Shown here in pieces: positions 53,559 through 60,731 of a stretch of 64,000 nt of DNA. Source of the DNA: Deefgea piscis. Lineage in GTDB: Bacteria > Pseudomonadota > Gammaproteobacteria > Burkholderiales > Chitinibacteraceae. Position numbers and translations under genes: made by a program. Below the pieces are notes generated by a model that did no database searches, had not been told where the DNA came from, and saw only the letters and a list, made by a program, of their open reading frames with translations. The DNA lies in the NCBI RefSeq assembly GCF_013284055.1, contig NZ_CP054143.1, forward strand, positions 2,604,001-2,668,000, in the 5' to 3' direction. Position 1 is the stretch's first letter, and the number at the start of each line of letters is the position of its first letter.

Positions 53559-53635
53559 ATGTATTGTCTCCCTGAGTAGAATGTGTGCGACCAATTAGTC
53601 CACTAAAATAGCAGTTCGGTGCAAGAAAGGCGTCA

Positions 53636-54085
53636 TTATGTCATTGAAATTGCGTGCTGTTTGATCTTTGTCACTATTGCCGCTAGGCCGTTGCCACGAC
53701 TGGCCGACAAAAAACGATGCAATCCGAGTTGATTGAGCCAAGCATTAAAGTCAAATTGCTGAATTTCTTCGGCACTGCGGCCGTGGTAGGCCGCCAAAAT
53801 CAAGGTGAGTAGTCCTTTGATGATTTTTGAGTCGCTATCGGCGGCGATATCGTACTTGCCGTTATTGGCTTGAATTAATAACCAGACTTGGCTTTCACAG
53901 CCCGCCACACGGAATTCATCTTGGCGATATTCTGCAGTAAATTCAGGCAGCGCTTTAGCCAGTTGAATCAGCAGGCGATTTTTGGCCTCCCAGCCGTGGG
54001 CTAGCGCGAGGCGCTGGCTGAGCTCGTCAAGCCCTATGGTATCGGCGTTGGCGCTCACGCCAAATGGATGCTGCGGTAAAATCAT
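53636..54085 (-). CDS. csdE: SufE-family sulfur acceptor, CsdE-like
   Basis: Takes persulfide from the partner cysteine desulfurase. The product is 149 residues. The HPFG start region followed by GLDELSQRL resembles E. coli CsdE. The active-site Cys is in RVAGCESQVWLLI (near residue 63), and IIKGLLTLILAAYHGRSAEEIQ and LGLHRFLSASRGNGL complete the fold. The start ATG overlaps the csdA stop by four bases (ATGA), so the pair is coupled. No other suf genes surround it. Confidence 0.9.
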   Translation of the reverse strand: MILPQHPFGVSANADTIGLDELSQRLALAHGWEAKNRLLIQLAKALPEFTAEYRQDEFRVAGCESQVWLLIQANNGKYDIAADSDSKIIKGLLTLILAAYHGRSAEEIQQFDFNAWLNQLGLHRFLSASRGNGLAAIVTKIKQHAISMT

Positions 54086-55293
54086 GATTCATCCAATAAG
54101 TCTAAAGTATTCTGCAAACTACTAAGAAAACGACTGACATCTTGCGCGGTGTTATAGGCGGCAAATGAGGCGCGCAAAGTGCCGCTTAAACCCAGCGAGT
54201 GCAGTAAAGGTTGTGCGCAGTGATGGCCAACCCGAACGGCAATGTGCTGATGGTCGAGAAATTGGGCGACATCATACGGATGCGCATCCATAAAAGTCAT
54301 AGAAGTAATGGCGGCCTTATTGGCACTTTGGCCGTGAATTTTGACTGCTGGCAGCTGGGCTAGCCCCTCTTCAAGTTGCTGGCGCAATGCGATTTCATGC
54401 TCGGCGAGCGCGGTGCGGTCTTGTTGATTCAGCCAATTGAGCGCGGCGGCGAGGCCGACCGTTTGCGCAATCGGCGGCGTGCCGGCTTCAAAGCGATAGG
54501 GCGCTGCGGCATAAGTGCTGCGCTCAAATGACACTGTTGCAATCATTTCTCCGCCACCTTGCCAAGGGGGTATCTCATTTAAGAGCTTAGCATGCGCCCA
54601 GAGTACGCCAATACCCGTAGGGCCATAGATTTTGTGACCCGAAAACACATAAAAGTCAGCGCCGATTTCTTGCACATCGATCACGCTATGGGCGACGGCC
54701 TGTGCACCATCAACCAGCACTTTTGCGCCATATTGATGGGCTTGCTGGCAAATCCATTGCACCGGTTGAATGCTGCCGATGGCATTGGACACTTGGCTGA
54801 TAGCGACTAATTTGGTTTTGTTCGATAGCAAGCTTAAAAAATGCGTTAAATCCAGCGCGCCTTGCGCATCAAGCTGGATGATTTTTAACGTCAGGCCACG
54901 GCGCTCGGCCAGCATTTGCCACGGCACAATATTAGCGTGATGCTCGAGCGTCGAGAGGATGATTTCGTCGCCCGCCGCCAGCGTATTGCCCCAAGTATTG
55001 GCGACTAAATTGATGCCTTCAGTCGTGCCACGCGTAAATACGATTTCATCGTCGCTCACGGCATTGATAAATTGCGCAACAGTATGCCGCGCGTTTTCAA
55101 AAGCTTCGGTGGCCGCAGTGGCTAAACGATGCGCGCCGCGATGCACATTGGCATTGTGGTGTTCGTAATAAAAACGCTCCGCATCGAGCACCGCGAGTGG
55201 TTTTTGCAGCGTCGCGGCATTATCTAAATAGATCAGTTCGGGATAATGACTAAAAATCGGGAACTGTTTTTTGAGGGTAAGTGCGTCAAACAT
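54082..55293 (-). CDS. csdA: Cysteine desulfurase, group II (CsdA/SufS)
   Basis: PLP enzyme that removes sulfur from cysteine and passes it as persulfide. The product is 403 residues, normal for group II. PLP lysine is in FYVFSGHKIYGPTGIGVLW (near residue 225). The catalytic Cys is in AVRVGHHCAQPLLHSLG, with the group-II RxGHHCA loop. Pairing with CsdE makes CsdA more likely than SufS, as sufBCD are absent. It is divergent from nudB, with 54 bases between. Confidence 0.91.
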   Translation of the reverse strand: MFDALTLKKQFPIFSHYPELIYLDNAATLQKPLAVLDAERFYYEHHNANVHRGAHRLATAATEAFENARHTVAQFINAVSDDEIVFTRGTTEGINLVANTWGNTLAAGDEIILSTLEHHANIVPWQMLAERRGLTLKIIQLDAQGALDLTHFLSLLSNKTKLVAISQVSNAIGSIQPVQWICQQAHQYGAKVLVDGAQAVAHSVIDVQEIGADFYVFSGHKIYGPTGIGVLWAHAKLLNEIPPWQGGGEMIATVSFERSTYAAAPYRFEAGTPPIAQTVGLAAALNWLNQQDRTALAEHEIALRQQLEEGLAQLPAVKIHGQSANKAAITSMTFMDAHPYDVAQFLDHQHIAVRVGHHCAQPLLHSLGLSGTLRASFAAYNTAQDVSRFLSSLQNTLDLLDES

Positions 55294-55347
55294 GGTGTTT
55301 GCCTGAAGAACAGCTGGCAGCTTGGACTCGCAATTGTATAATGCGCC

Positions 55348-55791
55348 ATGCCCTATAAACAGCCTATTTCTATATTACTTGTCATTCATACGCCGGATTT
55401 GCAGATTTTATTGCTCGAGCGTTGTGATTTTGCTGGCGCTTGGCAATCGGTAACCGGCAGCTGCGAAGCCAATGAATCCCTGATTGACACAGCCGTGCGT
55501 GAACTTTTTGAAGAGACTGGTTTGCAAGTCAGCCCCGATGCGGTGCGCGATTGGCACTACGCCAGTGAGTTTGAAATTTATGAGCGCTGGCGCCATCGTT
55601 ACGCGCCCGGGGTTACGCACAATACCGAGCATGTATTTAGTGTTGCGGTGCCAAGCGGCAGCTCGGTAACGATTTCCCCACGGGAACACACGCAATATCG
55701 TTGGGTGGGCTTGGATGAGGCCATCGAGATGGTGTTTTCCCCGTCGAATGCCGATGCCTTACAGCAGTTACCAAGTCGGTTATTGATCTAG
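55348..55791 (+). CDS. nudB: Dihydroneopterin triphosphate diphosphatase
   Basis: Nudix hydrolase removing pyrophosphate from dihydroneopterin triphosphate in folate synthesis. The product is 147 residues, close to E. coli NudB (150). The start KQPISILLVIHTPDLQILLLERCDFAGAWQSVTGS is characteristic. The Nudix box runs GSCEANESLIDTAVRELFEETGL, with REL-EE metal ligands. W-Q-S-V-T-G and EHVFSVAVP also match. It is divergent from csdA. Confidence 0.9.
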   Translation: MPYKQPISILLVIHTPDLQILLLERCDFAGAWQSVTGSCEANESLIDTAVRELFEETGLQVSPDAVRDWHYASEFEIYERWRHRYAPGVTHNTEHVFSVAVPSGSSVTISPREHTQYRWVGLDEAIEMVFSPSNADALQQLPSRLLI

Positions 55792-56106
55792 TCGGCTGGC
55801 TTTGACCGAGGCTTTTGGTTCTAGGTGAAGGCGTTCAATCGTCAGGTTCTACTTCATGTGCGGTGTGACCTTGGCTTAAGTGCGTCGTCGCTTAGCGAAT
55901 AAGTTCAGCATTTAACGTTTTGTTTTTCAAATCTACAATGGTTTCTAATTGAGCAATGCTAAGCATAAGCCGGTCATTTGCTTGCTGATCGCTGACAAAA
56001 CTGCGATATTGCATACGGCAGATGCACTGCGTTGTGGTGCGTCTTGTTGTTGGTGTTGATGGGGCGGGTTTTTTGTCGATTTGATTGTGACGAAGAGGAA
56101 GAGGGT
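55792..56106. other. 315-base gap between nudB and the SPFH gene, with a possible small ORF
   Basis: No tRNA or clear terminator is seen. On the minus strand, 55892-56014 encodes a 40-residue frame (MQYRSFVSDQQANDRLMLSI... ending NAELIR) with a helical, charged composition that looks protein-like but lacks a ribosome site and is below normal calling length. The right end carries the ribosome site GAGGAAGAGGG for the SPFH gene. Confidence 0.35.
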
Positions 56107-57177
56107 ATGGGGCTAGGATCGTTTATTCATAATCAGTTCATCGACATACTGCAGTGGAATGAAGATGAGGATGGCGTGTTGGCTTATCGCTTCCCGCAGG
56201 CTAATTGCGAAATTCAGTATGGCGCTAGTCTCACAGTGCGTGAGTCGCAAATGGCGGTGTTTTTAAATGAAGGCCAGTTTGCTGATGTATTTGGCCCCGG
56301 TCGATATACCTTAACTACGCGCACTTTACCAGTACTGACTGCGCTTAAAAACTGGGACAAATTGTTCGAGTCGCCGTTTAAGTCGGATGTGTACTTTATG
56401 AGTACGCGTTTGCAACTGGGGCGAAAATGGGGTACGCCGCAGCCGATTACGCTGCGAGACGCTGATTTTGGCATGATTCGCATGCGTGCTTTTGGCGTGT
56501 ATGCGTATCAAATCGTCGATCCGGCGGTGTTTTTTAGCCAAATCAGTGGCACGCGTGACGTTTATACTCGCGATGATTTAGAGCTGCAGTTGCGTAATCA
56601 TGTGGTGTCGACGATGACGCAGGTTTTAGCCAGTTCTGACGTGCCTTTTTTGGATATGGCGAGTAATCAAAGCTTAATGGCCGAGCGCATTGGCGCTGCA
56701 CTGCGTTCGCAATTTGCGCAGTACGGACTGGTGCTTGATACCTTTACGCTAGAAAATATTTCCTTGCCCGATGAATTACAAAAAGCCCTCGACAACAAAA
56801 TTTCAATGCAGATGATCGGCGATCTAGGCGCGTTTGGCCAGTATCAGGCAGCCCAGTCGATGGTGCTCGCCGCGCAAAATGACAGTGGACTAGCTGGGTT
56901 GGGCGTGGGTTTAGGCGCCGGTGTGGCGGCTGGCCAAGTGATGGCATCGGCGATGAATTCTGCGCTGGCGCCAACCACGCCGCCCAATCGGACGGCTGAA
57001 CTGGCGGATGGTGCAAATCATGCCGGTGCGGCAATTTCATCCCCCCAAATGAGCGCGGCGCAATTGCAGTTGCAGCAATTAAAATCCTTGCTGGCGCAAG
57101 ATTTGATTACCGTTGCCGATTACGATGCCGCGAAAGCGGCAGTGCTTAAAAAGTGGATTGCTGGTGATGAAGTTTGA
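56107..57177 (+). CDS. SPFH-domain protein with C-terminal SHOCT motif (YdjI/virion-core-like)
   Basis: The product is 356 residues from ATG 56107 with GAGGAAGAGGG upstream; a frame opening at 56032 adds 25 atypical residues. The SPFH/band-7 domain spans about 15-240: ESQMAVFLNEGQFADVFGPGRYTLTTRTLPVL, MSTRLQLGRKWGTPQPITLRDADFGMIRMRAFGVYAYQI, and LDTFTLENISLPDELQKALD. A Gly/Ala-rich region follows (about 260-285). The C-terminal SHOCT-like helix pair is LQLQQLKSLLAQDLITVADYDAAKAAVLKKW. No membrane helix is evident. The family is associated with stress and membrane scaffolds. Function not known. Confidence 0.85.
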   Translation: MGLGSFIHNQFIDILQWNEDEDGVLAYRFPQANCEIQYGASLTVRESQMAVFLNEGQFADVFGPGRYTLTTRTLPVLTALKNWDKLFESPFKSDVYFMSTRLQLGRKWGTPQPITLRDADFGMIRMRAFGVYAYQIVDPAVFFSQISGTRDVYTRDDLELQLRNHVVSTMTQVLASSDVPFLDMASNQSLMAERIGAALRSQFAQYGLVLDTFTLENISLPDELQKALDNKISMQMIGDLGAFGQYQAAQSMVLAAQNDSGLAGLGVGLGAGVAAGQVMASAMNSALAPTTPPNRTAELADGANHAGAAISSPQMSAAQLQLQQLKSLLAQDLITVADYDAAKAAVLKKWIAGDEV

Positions 57178-57211
57178 GGTCGCTGTGGATGATTGATAAA
57201 GGTGAATGGAT

Positions 57212-57613
57212 ATGAGCTTACAAGGGTCTTGTGCGTGCAAAACAGTGCGTTATGCAGTGGATGAATTGGCGACGCCCATTTCGCACTGCCATTGTCAGAC
57301 TTGCCGTAAAACGCATGCGGCGGCATTTAATTCAGCCGCAGGCGTGCGCCCTGAGCAATTTCGTTGGCTTAGTGGCGAGGCAAAGCTGAGTGAATATGCG
57401 TCCTCTGCGGATAAGGTGCGGTATTTTTGCTCGCAATGCGGCAGCCATCTATTGGCTAAAAAGGTTGGTAAACCAATGTGGGTGCTACGTGTGGCCACTT
57501 TAGATGACGACCCAAGTTTGCGTGCTAGCCAGCACATCTGGACGTCGCACGATGTGCCGTGGCTGAATTTTGTCGATTTGCCCGAATACGAGCAGTGGGC
57601 TGAGCCACGCTAA
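57212..57613 (+). CDS. GFA/CENP-V family zinc protein
   Basis: The product is 133 residues from ATG 57212 (AAGGTGA six bases upstream); ATG 57206 is an alternative. The GFA fold shows the zinc ligands CACKTVRY, HCHCQTCRKTH (about 26-36) and YFCSQCGSHLL (about 70-80). Though named glutathione-dependent formaldehyde-activating enzyme, most members have unproven activity; other relatives demethylate or bind small thiols. It follows the SPFH gene by 34 bases and is ended by a strong terminator. Confidence 0.86.
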   Translation: MSLQGSCACKTVRYAVDELATPISHCHCQTCRKTHAAAFNSAAGVRPEQFRWLSGEAKLSEYASSADKVRYFCSQCGSHLLAKKVGKPMWVLRVATLDDDPSLRASQHIWTSHDVPWLNFVDLPEYEQWAEPR

Positions 57614-57621
57614 ACTGCAGC

Positions 57622-57656
57622 GCAATAAAAAACCGGCATTGCCGGTTTTTTATTGC
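57622..57656. terminator. Bidirectional terminator between the GFA gene and the second MscS gene
   Basis: Long palindrome: GCAATAAAAAACCGGC (57622-57637) pairs with GCCGGTTTTTTATTGC (57641-57656) over a three-base loop, with T-runs on both sides. Confidence 0.9.
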
Positions 57657-57698
57657 CTGTCACGCCGTCATGAGCCGAGCGCGCTGATTGGCCGCCGT

Positions 57699-58511
57699 TT
57701 ATTTTTCAATATGCTGAATATGATGCACGGTGCGTTGTGGATAAGGAATCGAGATCTTGGCCGCATCAAAGGCTTTTTTGACTTTTTCGGTCGTATCAAA
57801 AAACACCGGCCAGTAATCTTCGCTATTGGTCCAAACACGAACGGTGAAATTCACTGAGCTTTCGCCAAGTGAAGCCACCACGACCAATGGGGCGGGGTCG
57901 GAGTGAATGCGGCAATCTTGATTGAGTACCGATAAAATCACTGCGCGGGTGTGATCGATATCATCGTCATAACCCACACCAAAAACAAAATCGACGCGAC
58001 GGGTCGGCATAGCGGAGTAATTGGTGAGATTGCCATTGGCTAATGGCCCGTTGGGAATGACGATGAGTTTATTGTCGGGTGTGCGTAAAAGCGTAGTGAA
58101 AATTTGAATGCCTTCCACCGTGCCGGCTTGGCCTTGTGCCTCAATATAATCACCGGCTTTAAAGGGTTTAAACAATAAAATCAGTACACCACCGGCAAAA
58201 TTACTCAAACTGCCTTGCAGTGCCAAGCCAATGGCTAAACCTGCCGCACCTAAAATCGCAATAAATGACGTGGTTTCAATGCCGATCATTGATGCCGCAC
58301 TAATCAGTAGCAGTGCTTTTAATGCCACATTGGCCAAACTACCTAAGAAATGCTTGAGTGTGGTTTCGACATTGCTACGCGTCAGCATTTTTTCTAATAG
58401 CTGACTAGCAACGCCAATCAGTTTCCAGCCAATAAAAAGCGCAATCAGTGCAGATAATAATTTGGGCGCATAGCTAATTGCTTGGGCTTGTAAGATGTCA
58501 ATCCAATTCAT
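57699..58511 (-). CDS. Mechanosensitive ion channel, MscS family (second copy)
   Basis: The product is 270 residues with three membrane helices (about 15-35, 60-80, 85-110) and the pore helix FIAILGAAGLAIGLALQGSLSNFAGGVLILLFKPFKAGDYIEAQGQAG, a closer match to classical MscS (A/G-rich pore pattern) than the channel at 46727-47578. The beta domain has IVIPNGPLANGNLTNYSAMPTRRVDF. Two MscS genes in 12 kb probably give channels of different threshold (inference). It is followed upstream by the long non-coding tor region. Confidence 0.9.
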   Translation of the reverse strand: MNWIDILQAQAISYAPKLLSALIALFIGWKLIGVASQLLEKMLTRSNVETTLKHFLGSLANVALKALLLISAASMIGIETTSFIAILGAAGLAIGLALQGSLSNFAGGVLILLFKPFKAGDYIEAQGQAGTVEGIQIFTTLLRTPDNKLIVIPNGPLANGNLTNYSAMPTRRVDFVFGVGYDDDIDHTRAVILSVLNQDCRIHSDPAPLVVVASLGESSVNFTVRVWTNSEDYWPVFFDTTEKVKKAFDAAKISIPYPQRTVHHIQHIEK

Positions 58512-58988
58512 TCGGTGAGCTTTTATTTAAAGTCAATCAGGTATTTGAGTGTCGCAGAATTAAATCAATAATCGAAGCGGATAAATTACTCTGATCAATG
58601 GCAATAATGCACATCAATTGCAATTTTAATTGTAAGTTAACCGCGTGTATTCATCTTGAAATGAATTATTGCTTACACTGGCATCGGTATGGATTGCAAT
58701 TTGCATTGCAGTTTTTTTAAACGTAGCTGATTTTAAGATCGGTAGGGTGTAGCGCATACACTGGGTGATGTAGGGTGATGTTGATTAAACGTAGCCGCGA
58801 TTACGTCTATTTCTTTATTAAATGCTATCGGTAAGTATTGATGTAAATATTAACAATAATTGACGAGATGTATTTTCGAATTTTTCGCTAGATGTAGTGT
58901 GAGTGCTTGTTTTTGTTGGGTTATTGCGTAACACAATGTCTGGATTTTATTGTTGAGTTCTTTCAGAATATTGACGCTGAGTTTCCAT

Positions 58989-59002
58989 TTGATTGAAGTC
59001 AA
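58989..59002 (+). promoter_or_regulatory. FNR-like site
   Basis: TTGAT-TGAA-GTCAA matches the consensus TTGAT-N4-ATCAA at nine of ten defined bases (A to G at the first base of the right half). It is about 330 bases ahead of torE. An oxygen-sensing FNR/Anr would fit a TMAO respiration operon. Binding is inference. Confidence 0.4.
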
Positions 59003-59180
59003 TATTGTATTTTGCTTGGCGCGCTATTTTAAATAGATTGGCAGGATTTCATGCTGCTGTCTTGTTTTGTCTATGTAGTTCAAATTCATGACTGCTAATT
59101 TGTTTTCTGGGTCGACTTTAATGTAGTGGCCGTGTGGTTGCTTGGCTGGCGCTTTACCCGTTGTGGTATTTGTTAATAGC

Positions 59181-59198
59181 AGGTATGCATATATACCT
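59181..59198. promoter_or_regulatory. Inverted repeat upstream of torE, candidate operator
   Basis: AGGTAT (59181-59186) and ATACCT (59193-59198) are perfectly inverted around GCATAT. It lies 130-147 bases before torE. I do not recognise the protein that would bind; it does not match the E. coli TorR box (CTGTTCATAT). Confidence 0.4.
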
Positions 59199-59327
59199 AT
59201 GTATTTGTGGGTAAAAGTTAACTGAAATAATGAATTGGATCGTAGATAATTATAAGTATATATATATGGGTTTGCTGTGTATCGCGGTGGGCATTGGTTT
59301 TAATTGAAGCATTGGATAGTGGTAATA

Positions 59328-59489
59328 ATGACTGAAATAACAACAGAGAAAACACGAAAAAGCGAATGGAAAAAGCTTTTGTTATTGGCATTTGTAGGCT
59401 TGCCAATTGCGATGTTTGGTGCGATTGCCACGTATGGTTTGATTGTGCGCTTATTGCAGATTTTTTTAATCGGCTTGCCGGGCGCGTAA
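59328..59489 (+). CDS. torE: TorE/NapE-like small membrane protein
   Basis: The product is 53 residues from ATG 59328; a TTG frame opens at 59304. A charged N-terminus (MTEITTEKTRKSEWKKLLLL) precedes one membrane helix and the motif GAIATYGLIVRLLQIFLIGLPGA, which resembles NapE/TorE (YGFxVWxxQ...GPPG). TorE accompanies torC-torA-torD in Shewanella; its function is unclear, though it affects reductase activity there. Followed at once by a terminator-like hairpin. Confidence 0.8.
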   Translation: MTEITTEKTRKSEWKKLLLLAFVGLPIAMFGAIATYGLIVRLLQIFLIGLPGA

Positions 59490-59515
59490 AGCGAGATTGT
59501 TATCTCGCTTTTTTG
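59488..59515 (+). terminator. Intrinsic terminator or attenuator between torE and torC
   Basis: AAGCGAGA (59489-59496) pairs perfectly with TCTCGCTT (59503-59510) across the loop TTGTTA, and the right arm runs on into more T's ahead of GTTTTG. It lies inside the torE-torC gap of 48 bases and overlaps the torE stop (TAA). It would reduce or separate torCAD transcription from torE. Confidence 0.78.
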
Positions 59516-59537
59516 TTTTGATGAATTGGATTTGTTT

Positions 59538-60719
59538 ATGAAAAAAATATGGATCTGGTTGCGAAATCTATTTTGCAAACCAGCGGCCAAGATTGGTCTT
59601 GGTGTTCTGGTAACGGTGGGTTTTATCGCCGGTATTTTAGCGTGGCAAGGCTTTAACGCAGGTATGGCTGCGACCAATACGGAAGAATTCTGTGTTAGCT
59701 GCCACACCATGCATCAAAACCAAGAAGAACTCAAAGAAACGGTGCACTGGAGCAATCGCTCTGGCGTGCGGGCGCAGTGCTCTGATTGCCATGTGCCGCA
59801 TGATTTTACCGACAAAATGGCCCGCAAGATTCAAGCCAGTGTTGAGGTTTGGTCGCACCTAACCGGCAAAATCGATACACCAGAAAAATTTGAAGCCAAT
59901 CGTGCTCGCTTAGCGCAAAACGAGTGGGATCGTTTTAAAGCCAATGGCTCAAAAGAATGCCGTACTTGCCATGATTACAACAGCATGGACTTTGAAAAAA
60001 TGCGCGAAACGTCGCGTGAAGCCATGCGCGGTGCGGCCGAGCGTAATCAAAGTTGTGTCGATTGTCATCAAGGGATTGCGCACAAAAAACCAGCAAAAAC
60101 CGACACCCGTAATCCAGCATTTGATGGCTTGATTCAAGCTGCAGGCAATGAGAGCGTTAAAGTCGGTGGCACTTACTTTAATGTCTATCCGCGTGAATTG
60201 TACTTGGATGAAGCCATGAGCAAGGTGGCGGGTAAGTTGGAAGTTGGTGCGCCAGTTAAAGTATTGCAAGAGAAAGGCGATGCGCAGCAAGTTGAAGTTT
60301 CGGCTTGGCGTAAGAGCAAAGGTTTTGGCCGAGTTTGGTATGGCCATTTTGCTAAAAACATTACCGTTGCCACGCTAGAAAAAACCGTTGCGCAAGACAA
60401 GCAATTGGTGAAAGTGCAAGAAAGTAAAGAAGATCCAAATACCGGTTTGATTTGGCAAAAATCGTCCGCCACGTTCTGGATCAAGAAGGGCGAAGTGGTG
60501 GCCAGCACCGATCCTATCTGGTTAGTGGCCAAAGACAGTTACAAAAATAGCTGCAGTGTTTGCCATAAGCAGCCGGACGAAGCGCATTTTGATGCAAATA
60601 CCTGGCCGGGGTTATTTGGTGGGATGGTCGGCTTTACTAGCATGGATAAAGATACCCAAGGCTTAGTACTGAAGTACCTACAAAATAATTCGTCTGATTT
60701 TAAAAAACCTAGCCACTAA
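59538..60719 (+). CDS. torC: Pentaheme c-type cytochrome TorC
   Basis: Membrane-anchored quinol dehydrogenase that passes electrons from menaquinol to TorA. The product is 393 residues from ATG 59538, close to E. coli TorC (390); TTG 59526 is an alternative. N-terminal anchor helix is at about 18-40. NapC/NirT hemes sit at CVSCH (52-56), CSDCH (81-85), CRTCH (141-145) and CVDCH (173-177). The fifth heme CSVCH (339-343) lies in the TorC-specific C-terminal domain that contacts TorA. All five binding motifs are intact. It lies 12 bases before torA. Confidence 0.96.
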   Translation: MKKIWIWLRNLFCKPAAKIGLGVLVTVGFIAGILAWQGFNAGMAATNTEEFCVSCHTMHQNQEELKETVHWSNRSGVRAQCSDCHVPHDFTDKMARKIQASVEVWSHLTGKIDTPEKFEANRARLAQNEWDRFKANGSKECRTCHDYNSMDFEKMRETSREAMRGAAERNQSCVDCHQGIAHKKPAKTDTRNPAFDGLIQAAGNESVKVGGTYFNVYPRELYLDEAMSKVAGKLEVGAPVKVLQEKGDAQQVEVSAWRKSKGFGRVWYGHFAKNITVATLEKTVAQDKQLVKVQESKEDPNTGLIWQKSSATFWIKKGEVVASTDPIWLVAKDSYKNSCSVCHKQPDEAHFDANTWPGLFGGMVGFTSMDKDTQGLVLKYLQNNSSDFKKPSH

Positions 60720-60731
60720 TTGAATAAGCTC

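Larger units (their letters stand above)
58512..59327. other. 816-base non-coding region upstream of the tor operon
   Basis: AT-rich, no convincing gene. It holds an FNR-like site (58989-59002), an 18-base inverted repeat (59181-59198), the inverted repeat TGCAAT-TTGC-ATTGCA (58695-58710), a direct repeat TAAACGTAGC (58718-58727 and 58786-58795), and a tandem GGGTGATG (58763-58780). A TATATA-rich possible -10 lies near 59257. It must carry the mscS promoter at the left and tor control at the right; which repeat does what is unknown. Confidence 0.6.

Noticed and set aside
59195-59201. NarL/NarP heptamer TACCTAT near torE
   Set aside because: It matches TACYNMT by chance-level probability; the expected inverted 7-2-7 partner is missing.
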